33,495 bases of DNA from an uncultured Acidobacteriota bacterium (GTDB lineage: Bacteria; Acidobacteriota; Blastocatellia; Pyrinomonadales; Pyrinomonadaceae). Shown here in pieces: positions 7,216 through 14,476 of the stretch. The notes below the pieces were generated by a model. That model did no database searches and had not been told where the DNA came from. It was given only the letters and a program-made list of their open reading frames with translations. Both the position numbers and the translations under genes were made by a program. How positions within the stretch are numbered: position 1 is the stretch's first letter; each line of letters begins with the position of its first letter. Location of the stretch: contig CALMPJ010000090.1 in assembly GCA_937871585.1 (NCBI GenBank), positions 1 through 33,495 of the forward strand. The letters run 5' to 3'.

Positions 7216-8679
7216 CTACGCCGGCGTTTCCTCCTCACGATGGTATTTCTCCAATAATTTCTCAACGACTCGTTCGGTTCTAACGCCTCGCGATCCTTTG
7301 ACCAGCAGAACATCGCCGGGTTTTACAAAGTCAGCGACAAGTTCGCCGGCAACTGCGGAATCTTCGGCAAACTGCGCGTGAATTCCCGCTTCGTTTGCAC
7401 CACGAACAAGCTGCTCGCCATTGCCGCGGACGCCGATCAGAATATCTGCCCCAAGCTTCGCTACTTTGACACCAGTTGCGAAATGTATCGCAGCGGCTTC
7501 AGGTCCAAGTTCCAGCATTTCTCCGGCGACGACGATCTTTCGCGACGTTTCGGGCGAGCCTTCGATCAAAGTTTCGACCATCGAAAGCAAAGCGTCAGGG
7601 TTCGAATTGTACGAATCGTTTATGACCGTGAAGCCTTCGGTAAAGCGAATGATCTCGCCACGCTGCGGCGGCGGAGCGACAGAGTTCAGCGTTTCCGCGA
7701 TCTCCGCAACTTTCATTCCGAACACAATACCTACGGCTGCTGCGGCCAACGCATTCATTATATTGTGGCGGCCGTTCAGCGGAAAGCGCACAGGTGCAAT
7801 TTCTCCGCGAATATTCAAATTGAATTCCGTCTCGCCAAATCCGCGAACTTCGATGTCGGTCGCACGCACATCGGCGGCGTTTTCTATACCGTAAGTAATG
7901 ACGTCACCTTTCGATAAACCGGCCATCGCAGCCACGCGTTCGTCGTCAGCATTCAACACAGCCGTGCCGCCGTCACGCATTCCCTCGACGATCTCAGCCT
8001 TTGCCTGAGCGATGCGTTCGATCGTTCCGAGATGCTCAAGATGAACCGGCAAGACGTTCAAAACAACCGAAACGTCCGGCGGCGTGATCTTGCACAATCT
8101 TTCGATCTCGTGCAGCGGCGTGGACATTCCCATCTCAAGCACGGCCGCGTCGAAAGACGGATCTTTCGCCAGATTGAACACGGTCAAAGGATGGCCGAGC
8201 CCGTTGTTGTAATTCTTTATGTTTCTTAAGATTTTGCGGCCGCTGCCTGTGAGCACATGTGCCGTGAGTTCTTTCGCAGTAGTTTTCCCGGCACTACCAG
8301 TTACGGCAACGACGGGACGAGCCCATTCTAGATAAATGGCGTGCGCGAGATCTTGCAGAGCGACGATGGAATCTTTAACAAAGATCAGGCGATCTTTGTA
8401 CGGCTCAAGAGCAGTTTCGTGCTCGGCATACCGATCTTCGCGAAGCACGACCGCGACCGCTCCGGCCGCTAAAGCTCCGGCCGCGTATTGCGTCGAATCG
8501 TCGAATTCGCCGTTAAAACCGTTGTCGGCATACTCAGGCTGCGACAGCGCAAAAAACACGTCGCCCGCTCTAACTTCTCGAGAATCAATTACGAAATTCG
8601 TAGCGTCGATCTCTCGTTGAGCGGGTGACATTTGCGGAGCGTTTCCGCCGATTGCCGTGATTATCTTTTCAAGTTTCAA
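7216..8679 (-). CDS. murF: UDP-MurNAc-tripeptide--D-alanyl-D-alanine ligase MurF
   Basis: This cytoplasmic ligase adds the D-Ala-D-Ala dipeptide, completing the UDP-MurNAc-pentapeptide. The 487-residue product has the MurF N-terminal domain with a DSREVRAGDVFFA phrase (32-44), the ATP loop GSAGKTT (128-134), a NNxxGxPLT motif in the central domain, a VLEMGM segment and a C-terminal DSYNSNPDAL motif. Together these separate it from MurE. The start is TTG, overlapping the ftsI TGA as TTGA (4 bp). That joint leaves no room for murE, which lies between ftsI and murF in many dcw clusters. The C-terminus ends in a charged tail. Confidence 0.97.
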   Translation of the reverse strand: MKLEKIITAIGGNAPQMSPAQREIDATNFVIDSREVRAGDVFFALSQPEYADNGFNGEFDDSTQYAAGALAAGAVAVVLREDRYAEHETALEPYKDRLIFVKDSIVALQDLAHAIYLEWARPVVAVTGSAGKTTAKELTAHVLTGSGRKILRNIKNYNNGLGHPLTVFNLAKDPSFDAAVLEMGMSTPLHEIERLCKITPPDVSVVLNVLPVHLEHLGTIERIAQAKAEIVEGMRDGGTAVLNADDERVAAMAGLSKGDVITYGIENAADVRATDIEVRGFGETEFNLNIRGEIAPVRFPLNGRHNIMNALAAAAVGIVFGMKVAEIAETLNSVAPPPQRGEIIRFTEGFTVINDSYNSNPDALLSMVETLIEGSPETSRKIVVAGEMLELGPEAAAIHFATGVKVAKLGADILIGVRGNGEQLVRGANEAGIHAQFAEDSAVAGELVADFVKPGDVLLVKGSRGVRTERVVEKLLEKYHREEETPA

Positions 8680-10703
8680 GTTCGTCTGTTATATTCTTTT
8701 CTTTCAAAATCTTGCCCCAACCCTGCATTAGTATTCCCCGCCGGTCTCAAGCGTGGCTGAGGCTTCGATGTCTTTTTCGGCTCGACTGCCGCAGGTTTCG
8801 TGTTCGTGGGCTTTGCGTCTCTCTTCTTCGTATCAACTTCAGCCTTTGATTTTTCGTCGCCTGTTTTGGCTACAGACTTTTTGTCTTTCGCGTCGGGCTC
8901 GACGATCTCAGGGATGTCTTCGGTAACCGGCAATTCCTTAACTGCAGGACCATTTTGTGCAACGCCGAGTTCTGGCAGCAACTGCTCGGCGATCGCACGA
9001 AAGACAGGAGCCGCACTGCCGCCGCCGTCGCGTCCGCCGGCCTTTGGCTCGTCGATGACGACCGCGATCACGACCTCAGGATTCTCGGCTGGTGCCATGC
9101 CGATGAACGAAGAGATATATTTGCTCGAATCAACAGCTTTCGTCGCCGAATTAAATTTCCACGCCGTGCCGGTCTTTCCGCCGGAAGTATAGCCATTCAA
9201 TTGTGCTCGTTTCCCTGTTCCCGTAAGAACAACTTGCTTAAGCATCAAGCGAAGATCTCGAGCGGCTTCGACTGAAAATACACGTGTCGCGGCAGGCGCT
9301 TCGGGGCGAACAGGAGCTTCGTCGGACTTCTTTGTTTCCTTGATAATTCGCGGATGAACCTTTACACCGTCATTCGCGATCGTCGCGTAGGCGGTCACCA
9401 TCTGCAGAGCCGTTACGCCGATCTCATAGCCGATCGACATTGACGCGAGCGAATCGCCGTACCATTTTTCAGGTGCTCGGACAATTCCAACAGTCTCAGC
9501 CGGCAGCTCAACGCCGGTCTTTGAACCAAATCCCATCTGCGTCAAAGTTGAATAAAAATCATCTTTACCAACCCGCAACGCAGTTTTGATCGCACAAACA
9601 TTGCTCGAATGAGCGAACGCCTCGGGATAGCTGACGTTCCCGACATGGTGCGAATCTTTGAACGGATGATCAGCAACCGTGATCGTGCCGTTTCCTGCGT
9701 CGATGGTATCGTTCAGCGAAAACAGATGCTTCTCACGGGCCGCACCGTAAGTGATAAGTTTCATCACCGAACCGGGCGAATAAACGCTTTGGATCGCGTG
9801 ATTTGTAATGTTTCCGGCGACGGCATCTTTGATCGCGTTCGGATCAAAACTCGGATAGTTTGCCATCGCAAGGATCTCACCGTTCTTCGGATTGATCGCG
9901 ATCGCCATGCCTGATTTAGCGTTTGAATTCTTTACACCTTGTTCGAGAGCCTGTTCGACTTTGTGTTGATAAGACGCTCCGATGGTCAAAGTAATGTCGC
10001 CCGGCTTTTCTCGGTCTTCGGTAACTTCCTCGTAAACACGGCCAAGCCTGTCGCGTTCGACTCGACGATTAATTACTGCTCCGTGAAGGATATCGTCTTG
10101 CGATTGCTCGATACCGGCGATTCCTGCGTCGTCATTGTTACTTGCTCCAATAACTTGTGCGGCCATCGGCCCGTAAGGATAACTGCGAGCCTGATCTTCG
10201 CTCCAGTGAAGTCCTGTAAACTGCGGCGAATCTGCTTTCTTTACGCCATCGACAGCAAGCGATTTATTCAGCCGTGCGACAGTTTCTTCGTCAACTTTCT
10301 TAATAACAGGCACAAAACGCCTGTTTTTGGCTTTCGCTTCGGTCAATTGTTTGGTCAATTGATTGGCGTCAACCTTGGTGATCTTTGCAATAGACTTCGC
10401 GGCAAGGGCGACATCGGCAATCTCGGTCGGGTCGGCGTAGAGAGTCTTGACCTTGATGCTCATCGCAAGCGGACGACCGTCGCGATCATAGATAGTTCCG
10501 CGCAACAGCTTGCTGCGTTTTGTATCTTGGCGTTGGTCAACTGCTTTCTCACGCAGCCAGTCGCTTTGATTTACTTGAAGATGAACAAGCCGAACCGTTA
10601 CGCCCAAAAACCATATCGCAAAAAAGCCCACGATCAACAAAAATCGCGTCATTATGACCTGCGAGCCGGGAGTTTTTCGCTTTCTGCTTCGTCGAGTTGC
10701 CAT
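8676..10703 (-). CDS. ftsI: Septal transpeptidase FtsI / PBP3 (class B penicillin-binding protein)
   Basis: FtsI cross-links septal peptidoglycan as partner of FtsW. The 675-residue protein has a short basic cytoplasmic end, one membrane anchor (about 17-38), a dimerisation/pedestal region starting with RGTIYDRDGRPLA (69-80), and a C-terminal transpeptidase domain. The penicillin-binding motifs are all present: SVMK (312-315, catalytic Ser312), SSN (366-368) and KTGT (510-513). There are no PASTA repeats. After the catalytic domain, about 85 residues (590-675) are a low-complexity Lys/Pro/Glu-rich tail that is probably disordered. The ATG follows the ftsL stop by 8 bp, and the stop overlaps murF. 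Confidence 0.96.
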   Translation of the reverse strand: MATRRSRKRKTPGSQVIMTRFLLIVGFFAIWFLGVTVRLVHLQVNQSDWLREKAVDQRQDTKRSKLLRGTIYDRDGRPLAMSIKVKTLYADPTEIADVALAAKSIAKITKVDANQLTKQLTEAKAKNRRFVPVIKKVDEETVARLNKSLAVDGVKKADSPQFTGLHWSEDQARSYPYGPMAAQVIGASNNDDAGIAGIEQSQDDILHGAVINRRVERDRLGRVYEEVTEDREKPGDITLTIGASYQHKVEQALEQGVKNSNAKSGMAIAINPKNGEILAMANYPSFDPNAIKDAVAGNITNHAIQSVYSPGSVMKLITYGAAREKHLFSLNDTIDAGNGTITVADHPFKDSHHVGNVSYPEAFAHSSNVCAIKTALRVGKDDFYSTLTQMGFGSKTGVELPAETVGIVRAPEKWYGDSLASMSIGYEIGVTALQMVTAYATIANDGVKVHPRIIKETKKSDEAPVRPEAPAATRVFSVEAARDLRLMLKQVVLTGTGKRAQLNGYTSGGKTGTAWKFNSATKAVDSSKYISSFIGMAPAENPEVVIAVVIDEPKAGGRDGGGSAAPVFRAIAEQLLPELGVAQNGPAVKELPVTEDIPEIVEPDAKDKKSVAKTGDEKSKAEVDTKKRDAKPTNTKPAAVEPKKTSKPQPRLRPAGNTNAGLGQDFERKEYNRRT

Positions 10704-10711
10704 AGGAGTCG

Positions 10712-11200
10712 TTATTCAGCCAAATTCTTTGCGATGGTGCGGGCAGGTTTCTCGGACTTTGCAACGCTCTTCGTCGGCATGACCATCGCGGTCTTCACGA
10801 TCGAATACGATGCGGTCTTACCGTCATCCTTTTTCGAAACAGCAAGTTCGACATTTTTGTCGGCCGTCTTCTCGATCGGCTTGACCGCCGACGCAGGAAC
10901 AGCGGTCGGGGCGGACGCTGTTGGCATCAGGCGGCTGACGGCACGTTTGAGTTCGTTAGGCGAATTTGCAGTTTCGCGGGCAAGGATAAGGCGACGCTTC
11001 TCGGTTTCGAGATCGTCGATCTGCTTGCGAAGCTTATTATTACGGATGCTGAAATCCCACGACGAGAAATGCTGTTTTCCGGAAAGGAAGAATCCCGCAA
11101 CGATCACGACCGAAATGATCGCCATTACTAAATAGAGTTTCCAGCGATCGTTTAGGATCTCTGTGCCGCGAGTTGTGGTTGTTTTACGTCGTGTTGCCAT
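10712..11200 (-). CDS. ftsL: FtsL-like divisome protein
   Basis: This 162-residue bitopic membrane protein has a basic N-terminus (1-20), a single hydrophobic segment (about 21-40) and a heptad-like charged helix (about 48-75, NNKLRKQIDDLETEKRRLI) typical of the FtsL/FtsB coiled coil. FtsL sequences are poorly conserved, so the call rests on size, topology and position between rsmH and ftsI. The region after residue 85 is longer than in many FtsL proteins. It is Ala/Lys/Pro-rich and probably disordered, much like the FtsI tail. Its role in the family is to bridge FtsQ/FtsB to the FtsW-FtsI synthase. Confidence 0.85.
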   Translation of the reverse strand: MATRRKTTTTRGTEILNDRWKLYLVMAIISVVIVAGFFLSGKQHFSSWDFSIRNNKLRKQIDDLETEKRRLILARETANSPNELKRAVSRLMPTASAPTAVPASAVKPIEKTADKNVELAVSKKDDGKTASYSIVKTAMVMPTKSVAKSEKPARTIAKNLAE

Positions 11201-11224
11201 TTTATACGCCTCCGAAGTTTGGGA

Positions 11225-12169
11225 TCATTGGGCCAGCTTGCGACAGGCCCGCAGTTTTGCGCTCCGCGATCGTGGATTTTCGGCTAATTCAGCCTCTTTT
11301 GGCACGATCGGCTTTCGCGTCAGAATTTCAACCAGCTTTTCGGCACCGCAAGTGCAGACAGGCTGCCGCGGCGGGCATTCGCATTTGCCCGAGAACCTGC
11401 GAAAAGCTTGTTTGACGATGCGATCTTCGAGCGAGTGAAACGTTATCACCGCGAGAACACCGTCAGTTTTCAAAGCGTTTATCGAATTTCGTAAGAAAGG
11501 TTCGATGATGTCAATTTCGTCGTTTACGGCTATCCGCAGTGCCTGAAACGTTCGCGTCGCAGGATGTATCTTCTCTTTTGGGCCGCCTCGGCTCGCTCTT
11601 TCAACCAGATCAGCAAGCTGTTTCGTCGTCGTGATCGCGTCGTCAGTTCCCTGTTTTTCAACTATCCATTTCGCGATCCGTCGCGAATTTCGCTCTTCGC
11701 CGTACTTATAAATAAGGTTCGCGATCGTCTCTTCGTCTTCCTCGTCGAGCAGTTCGGCTGCCGTTCGCCCGGTGCTCACGTCCATCCGCATATCGAGCGG
11801 AGCATCTTCGCGAAAGCTGAACCCTCGCGTTTCGTCGTCTAACTGCATCGACGAAACTCCCAGATCGGCGATAATTCCGTCGAACCTTCTGCCGTTCGCG
11901 ACTTCCGCGACGTTCGAAAAATTCGAATGAACGCTTTCAAACCTCTTTCCGAACTTAGCGAGCCGTTCGCCTGCTCGCTGTAACGCCTCGGTATCTTGGT
12001 CGATTCCCAGTACCGTATTCGCATCGTTCGCCGCGAGTATCGCTTCAGTGTGGCCGCCGAGGCCGAGCGTGGCGTCGACAAATTCGCCGCCGTTGCTAGC
12101 GTTTATCAACGCGAGCGTCTCGTCGAGCAGCACACTTTGGTGCGTAAAACTGCCGGCGTCACGATGCAT
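11225..12169 (-). CDS. rsmH: 16S rRNA (cytosine(1402)-N4)-methyltransferase RsmH
   Basis: RsmH (MraW) methylates N4 of C1402 in the ribosomal P site using S-adenosylmethionine. The protein opens with FTHQSVLLDE, has the SAM-binding motif VDATLGLGGHTEAIL, and carries the family signatures DLGVSSMQLD, RGFSF, PLDMRMD and HSLEDRIVK. A Cys-rich stretch (CECPPRQPVCTCG) near the C-terminus is usual in this family. I chose the ATG at 12169; an in-frame TTG two codons upstream (12175) is possible, and neither has a clear ribosome site. It is the first gene of the operon here, because no mraZ lies upstream. ftsL begins 24 bp after its stop. Confidence 0.96.
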   Translation of the reverse strand: MHRDAGSFTHQSVLLDETLALINASNGGEFVDATLGLGGHTEAILAANDANTVLGIDQDTEALQRAGERLAKFGKRFESVHSNFSNVAEVANGRRFDGIIADLGVSSMQLDDETRGFSFREDAPLDMRMDVSTGRTAAELLDEEDEETIANLIYKYGEERNSRRIAKWIVEKQGTDDAITTTKQLADLVERASRGGPKEKIHPATRTFQALRIAVNDEIDIIEPFLRNSINALKTDGVLAVITFHSLEDRIVKQAFRRFSGKCECPPRQPVCTCGAEKLVEILTRKPIVPKEAELAENPRSRSAKLRACRKLAQ

Positions 12170-12175
12170 CTTCAA

Positions 12176-12520
12176 AGAGCAAATTGCCGCTTTTGGGCCA
12201 AATCAAACTAAGTTGTAAAGTGTTTTGCGATTCCCTGCCGAATTTACGCCCGTCACGTTTTTATCGTCATTCGTCGCGTTGGATCGGGTCTGCGAGGCCT
12301 TAGGCGTCGCCGGCACATTAAGCACTTGTGCGCGCCTGTCTTACTACTTGAACTCTCAAACCAAATGCTAAACGTGAGTTTACGCCCACTGCTTAATCTC
12401 TGTCAAGAGAAATCTGCTTAAAATGCGCTTAAACTTAAAATTATTTTTTCGTAATGTTTAAGCGCCTGAAAAACCGCTGTTTTTGCTCATTCGCCGCCCG
12501 TATCGTACGATTAAATCCGC
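12176..12520. other. Divergent intergenic region between rsmH and the ZIP transporter
   Basis: These 345 bases contain no supported gene and must hold the promoters of both the dcw operon and the ZIP gene. I see a perfect 10-bp inverted repeat near the ZIP side and two copies of TTTACGCCC (12242-12250 and 12379-12387, 137 bp apart; GGGCGTAAA on the operon strand). No convincing -35/-10 pair stands out for either direction. The absence of mraZ means the usual MraZ-controlled promoter context cannot be assumed. Confidence 0.5.
12425..12465. promoter_or_regulatory. Perfect 10-bp inverted repeat, possible operator upstream of the ZIP gene
   Basis: GCGCTTAAAC (12425-12434) is matched exactly by GTTTAAGCGC (12456-12465) around a 21-nt AT-rich centre. 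It lies 56-96 bp before the ZIP start. The AT-rich inverted layout would suit a metal-responsive repressor, but no specific regulator can be named from sequence. A transcript hairpin is the alternative; there is no T-run after it on the plus strand, so it is not a typical terminator. Confidence 0.4.
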
Positions 12521-13348
12521 GTGGATACGATATTCGTACAACTGCTCATTTTCGGCATTCTGGCCGCATCGGCGAACGTCCTCGGCGGGCTGACGCTGTT
12601 TCCGGCCTCGCTTCACCGAAAATATAAGCAATATCTCAAACATTTGCTCGCGATCGGTGCCGGATTTATGCTCGCGGTGACGATCATCGAGATCTTGCCG
12701 AAATCGATCGAGCTCTGGACCGAAAAGGGCGAAGGCCATTCGCATGGCTCCGAGCAGTATTTCGTCCCAATGATACTTCTGCTCGGCGGTTACTTGCTGA
12801 CGCAGATCGTCGAACACACGATCGCACCGCACTTTCATCTCGGCGAAGAGATGCACTGCGACGATCACGACCACGAACACGCGCTGATCTCGTCGAGAAC
12901 CGCATATACGGCCGTCGCCGGTTTGCTCGTCCACACATTTTTTGACGGAGTCACGATCGCGGCCGCGGCGATGATCGACGCAAAGGTCGGCTTGCTCGTG
13001 TTCGTCGCCGTACTGCTCCACAAATTCCCCGAAGGCTTCACCGTCGGCTCGATGGTCATGGCTGCAGGCAAATCTCGCACGCAGGTGCTAACGGTTACGG
13101 CATTATTAGGGCTGACGACGTTTCTTGGAGTCGTGTTGTATTACTTCGCCGGCACATCGCTCGGCGTATCGACCGCATACGCACTGCCGATCGCCGGCGG
13201 CGTCACGCTCTATGTCGCAGCCAGCGACCTCATCCCCGAAGTCAACCACCACGGCGGCAATAACGTCGTCACAACTATCTCACTAGCATTCGGCGTCGGC
13301 CTGTTCTTTGCGGCGCACCTCATACTTCACGAAACTTTGGGACATTAG
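12521..13348 (+). CDS. ZIP-family divalent metal transporter
   Basis: This inner-membrane transporter probably imports Zn2+ or a similar divalent cation into the cytoplasm. The 275-residue product has about eight hydrophobic segments. The ZIP metal path is clear: HTFFDG in TM4 (His138, Asp142) and HKFPEG in TM5 (His167, Glu171; relatives often have HExPEG). A His/Asp-rich loop (about 103-120, HFHLGEEMHCDDHDHEH) precedes TM4 and is a likely metal-binding loop. The start is GTG at 12521 with no obvious ribosome site. The gene is divergent from the dcw operon and converges on the next gene with a 4-bp overlap. The exact substrate cannot be read from sequence. Confidence 0.93.
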   Translation: MDTIFVQLLIFGILAASANVLGGLTLFPASLHRKYKQYLKHLLAIGAGFMLAVTIIEILPKSIELWTEKGEGHSHGSEQYFVPMILLLGGYLLTQIVEHTIAPHFHLGEEMHCDDHDHEHALISSRTAYTAVAGLLVHTFFDGVTIAAAAMIDAKVGLLVFVAVLLHKFPEGFTVGSMVMAAGKSRTQVLTVTALLGLTTFLGVVLYYFAGTSLGVSTAYALPIAGGVTLYVAASDLIPEVNHHGGNNVVTTISLAFGVGLFFAAHLILHETLGH

Positions 13349-13779
13349 AATTTGGCCATAACCGGACGGCGTTTTTTGTTGTCTCGATGCTTTAGAACGC
13401 GATCGGAAACGCGTGCAGTCCGCAGATCGAGGATCAGCACATTGTCATCGTCAAACTCGATATCATAAAACTGCACGGTTGCCGGCAAGTCTATCTTATA
13501 ATCGACCAGAACCTGATTCATTCGGATAACCTTACCTTTCGAATAGCCGAATTTCCTCAACATGAACGAATTCCTCATCGAGGCGCTCACCGGCTTCAGG
13601 CCAATACGGTTGTTTACCGAATCGAAATAGATCTCGACCGCCGCCGGCCGGCCGAGCCCATCGAAAGCAACGTCATTGACGTAGAGCTGGCCGCTCCTCG
13701 ACAGCGAAGCGTACAATCCCAAATGCGAATATCCGTTCCCTTTCGTCCGTTTCTCTATCCTCTGCCAGTTTGTTCTCAT
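13345..13779 (-). CDS. Conserved-looking hypothetical protein
   Basis: This 144-residue soluble, basic protein has no signal peptide or membrane segment. I do not recognise a named family. It contains a LGRPAAVEIYFDSVNNRIGLKP phrase (about 42-63), which resembles a motif I associate with small uncharacterised bacterial proteins. It ends in a basic tail (KHRDNKKRRPV). The ATG at 13779 has only a distant GGAG (about 13 nt upstream). The gene converges on the ZIP gene with a 4-bp tail overlap. Its upstream region carries a repeated GTATGCAA motif. Coding is supported by length and by amino-acid composition typical of a folded protein. Confidence 0.72.
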   Translation of the reverse strand: MRTNWQRIEKRTKGNGYSHLGLYASLSRSGQLYVNDVAFDGLGRPAAVEIYFDSVNNRIGLKPVSASMRNSFMLRKFGYSKGKVIRMNQVLVDYKIDLPATVQFYDIEFDDDNVLILDLRTARVSDRVLKHRDNKKRRPVMAKF

Positions 13780-13832
13780 AATGGAAGATCATCTCCATTT
13801 TCAAGTGTAGCACGCTCACCGTTTTGTTGCAA

Positions 13833-13872
13833 GTATGCAATCTTCGTGATCCAACAAGCAAACCGTATGCAA
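13833..13872. promoter_or_regulatory. Paired GTATGCAA motifs, possible operator
   Basis: GTATGCAA occurs at 13833-13840 and again at 13865-13872, 32 bp apart or about three helical turns. The first copy is also part of TTGCAAGTATGCAA, and the second is followed by C, giving TATGCAAC. They sit 54-93 bp upstream of the minus-strand gene that starts at 13779. The rest of 13780-14026 holds no gene I can support. Confidence 0.3.
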
Positions 13873-14026
13873 CATGGTGTGAACCGCCTCATTTCGCATT
13901 TGCACAAACTATATGAAAGCGGAGCGTAAACGATCCTTTCGCACAGGTTGGGAAAGGGTCAGTCGCCGCCCTAATGCCCGCACGATCCGCCCACTATCCT
14001 GCCTTGTGGCTCTTACGATCTATCGT

Positions 14027-14053
14027 GGAACCTTTTCCCGCCGCGCTCGTATA
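14027..14053 (+). promoter_or_regulatory. Possible ECF-sigma-type promoter
   Basis: GGAACC (14027-14032) and CGTATA (14048-14053) are separated by 15 nt, a layout like extracytoplasmic-function sigma promoters (GGAAC and CGT elements). A start about 7 nt downstream would leave a leader of only about 10 nt before the TTG at 14070, with GGAGG at 14061-14065. CGTATAAC also contains a TATAAC that could act as a housekeeping -10, but no good -35 accompanies it. Confidence 0.3.
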
Positions 14054-14069
14054 ACAATTCGGAGGCATT

Positions 14070-14288
14070 TTGGGAGAGATGAGGGAACCTTTACTAGCTG
14101 GAATATTGAGCCTGTTGGTCCCGGGCGTCGGTCAAATTTATAACGGTAGGATTCTTATCGGAATAATATGGTTACTCGTAACCGGCGTTTCCTGGATCGG
14201 CTCGGTCGGCATACTCGGCATCGTGGTTCACGCCATCGCCGCCTGGTGCGCCTACAGCTACGCTAAAGACAACCCAATTCGAACCTGA
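14070..14288 (+). CDS. Small TM2-like membrane protein
   Basis: This 72-residue protein has two hydrophobic segments, about residues 8-20 plus 27-40 and then 44-62. Between them is the phrase LLVPGVGQIYNGRILIGIIW, which is typical of TM2-domain-like small membrane proteins. Their function is mostly unknown. The start is uncertain. TTG at 14070 lies 4 nt after GGAGG (14061-14065), while ATG at 14079 directly follows GGGAGAG; the two differ by three residues. It is a single-gene unit, with a possible ECF-type promoter before it and a strong terminator 27 bp after its stop. Confidence 0.8.
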   Translation: MGEMREPLLAGILSLLVPGVGQIYNGRILIGIIWLLVTGVSWIGSVGILGIVVHAIAAWCAYSYAKDNPIRT

Positions 14289-14314
14289 GGTTTCTTCATA
14301 CGATCCTCCTCTTC

Positions 14315-14345
14315 GCCCGGCGTGTGGTAACGCCGGGCTTTTTTT
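14315..14345 (+). terminator. Rho-independent terminator
   Basis: A perfect 8-bp GC-rich stem (GCCCGGCG 14315-14322, CGCCGGGC 14331-14338) with an 8-nt loop is followed by seven T. It lies 27 bp after the TM2-like gene and separates it from psd. Confidence 0.92.
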
Positions 14346-14398
14346 GTGTCATTGGGATCAGCGGCTGGTTACAACGTCGAGCAACCCGCCTGCGACGT

Positions 14399-14461
14399 TC
14401 GCCCCTCGCCACTCGTCCATTGCCCCTCGCTCCTTGTGCCTTGCCCCTCGTGCCTTGCCAC
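14399..14461 (+). repeat. Heptanucleotide repeat array upstream of psd
   Basis: Nine consecutive 7-bp units follow the pattern T[CT]G[CT]CCC with variants: TCGCCCC, TCGCCAC, TCGTCCA, TTGCCCC, TCGCTCC, TTGTGCC, TTGCCCC, TCGTGCC and TTGCCAC. The array ends 15 bp before the psd ATG and lies inside its leader. The psd frame stays open through the array, but the Pro/Leu-rich reading there is unlike the family. Short heptamer arrays of this kind are known from other bacteria (for example cyanobacterial STRR elements); no relationship is claimed. Confidence 0.8.
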
Positions 14462-14476
14462 TGTATCCTTTCGGTT

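Noticed and set aside
9939..11135. Plus-strand ORF of 398 codons antisense to ftsI and ftsL
   Set aside because: FtsI catalytic motifs and FtsL topology on the other strand explain this region; the antisense product has no recognisable features.
10680..11200. FtsL and FtsI share the N-terminal start MATRR and similar first 15 nt
   Set aside because: The match is short, basic N-termini are common in both families, and the rest of the proteins is unrelated; this is insufficient for a claim of duplication.
12458..13021. Minus-strand ORF of 187 codons antisense to the ZIP gene
   Set aside because: It mirrors a clear ZIP coding sequence with membrane segments and metal motifs. The antisense product is a low-complexity Asp/Arg/Glu-rich string without family features.
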